Assembly (NCBI GenBank): GCA_905479265.1
Contig: CAJQLX010000051.1
Span: 1 to 38,572 of the forward strand
Source: an uncultured Alphaproteobacteria bacterium
GTDB lineage: Bacteria > Pseudomonadota > Alphaproteobacteria > UBA7985
DNA length: 38,572 nucleotides
Direction: 5' to 3'
Of the stretch, positions 38,290 to 38,572 are shown piece after piece. A program made the translations under genes and the position numbers. The notes beneath the pieces were generated by a model. That model ran no database searches, had not been told where the DNA came from, and saw only the letters and a program-made list of their open reading frames with translations. The number at the start of each line of letters is the position of its first letter. Position 1 is the first letter of the stretch.

Positions 38290-38572
38290 CCCGCGCGAGA
38301 CCCCGTCTCTGGCCTTGCCCTATCGCTGCATGCCATCCCCCAGCCCTCCCTGAGTGGCCGCGCAGCGGCTGTATCGAAGGGGCCGCGCGAGGCTCCGTCT
38401 CTGGCCTTCCCCCTTCGATACGCTCTCCGAGCTACTCAGGGAGGGTTTATCGCTGCATGCCATCCCCCAACCCTCCCTGAGTGGCCGCGCAGCGGCTGTA
38501 TCGAAGGGGCCGCGCGAGGCTCCGTCTCTGGCCTTCCCCCTTCGATACGCTCTTCGAGCTACTCAGGGAGGG
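38290..38572. repeat. 127-bp direct repeat with cloverleaf-like inverted arms, running off the window
   Basis: Copies begin at 38321 and 38448 (TATCGCTGCATGCC...), period 127 bp, and a partial third copy (CCGCGCGAG...CCGTCTCTGGCCTT) lies at ~38291-38316. In one unit CCCTCCCTGAGT (38344-38355) pairs with ACTCAGGGAGGG (38434-38445), GTATCGAAGGGG (38371-38382) pairs with CCCCTTCGATAC (38410-38421), and small hairpins GCCGC-GCA-GCGGC (38357-38369) and GCTC-TCC-GAGC (38422-38432) fill the sides. The second copy changes the latter loop to TTC and keeps the stem. It resembles REP/BIME-type intergenic repeats. Confidence 0.85.

Noticed and set aside
38290-38572. CRISPR array
   Set aside because: The repeat period is 127 bp, units are near-identical with no variable spacers, and no cas gene is present.

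Overview
The window reads as the chromosome of an alphaproteobacterium, probably an aquatic heterotroph. The evidence is the conserved block rlpA - D-Ala-D-Ala carboxypeptidase - tmk - holB - metG, a delta-prime subunit and a MetRS that both lack cysteine zinc knuckles, a TAXI-type TRAP transporter with a fused permease, and several sulfatases. Genus cannot be fixed from sequence alone. Most genes have moderately high GC, with AT-rich pockets around 9.3-9.5 kb and 20.1-20.2 kb and in the distal part of the last gene.

Region 1 (0.2-9.3 kb) looks like a scavenging or catabolic cluster. It holds a ChaC-like gamma-glutamylcyclotransferase, a sulfatase, a divergently transcribed YtcJ-like amidohydrolase, and a minus-strand operon in the order TAXI solute-binding protein -> fused TRAP permease -> second sulfatase. 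A strong hairpin lies between the binding protein and the permease. The simplest model is uptake of a small organic anion followed by sulfate- or phospho-ester cleavage and amide or ring hydrolysis. The substrate is unknown.

Region 2 (9.6-11.5 kb) has two small secreted proteins of unknown function, one carrying an almost exact 50-residue Gly/Asn/Asp repeat, followed by a gene-free stretch full of palindromes.

Region 3 (11.5-20.1 kb) is a glycan-modification locus: a three-gene operon with 4-bp start/stop overlaps (helical-repeat + GT4 glycosyltransferase, MurG-like glycosyltransferase with an unrecognised N-terminal domain, orphan 191-aa protein), a methyltransferase-like gene on the opposite strand, and a two-gene operon of a double methyltransferase-like protein and a UDP-glucuronate 4-epimerase-like enzyme. 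The single-domain protein and the N-terminal half of the double one are recognisable paralogues. An AT-rich segment and a tRNA-Asn gene bound this locus.

Region 4 (20.8-31.5 kb) is housekeeping: rlpA, DD-carboxypeptidase, tmk and holB start-to-stop, a small secreted protein, metG with a terminator, a Gly-rich membrane protein, a minus-strand operon (small membrane protein, lipid kinase-like, APH-like phosphotransferase), and rmuC.

Region 5 (31.5-38.6 kb) encodes two very large, cysteine-free surface-type proteins. The first (about 1,190 aa) has strongly C-ending codons, is acidic and lysine-poor, and has EF-hand-like loops near its C-terminus; an abundant S-layer or adhesin-like protein is the best guess. 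The second (836 aa) has an FG/Ser/Asn-rich start followed by cadherin-like domains, and its base composition changes abruptly after about 115 codons. After its terminator, the window ends in structured repeats: a 127-bp direct repeat whose unit folds into a cloverleaf-like set of perfect inverted arms.

No CRISPR array, transposase, integrase or rRNA was seen. The most unusual items are the composition-mosaic surface gene, the cloverleaf repeat array, the split/fused methyltransferase paralogues and the palindrome-rich gap at 11.1-11.5 kb.
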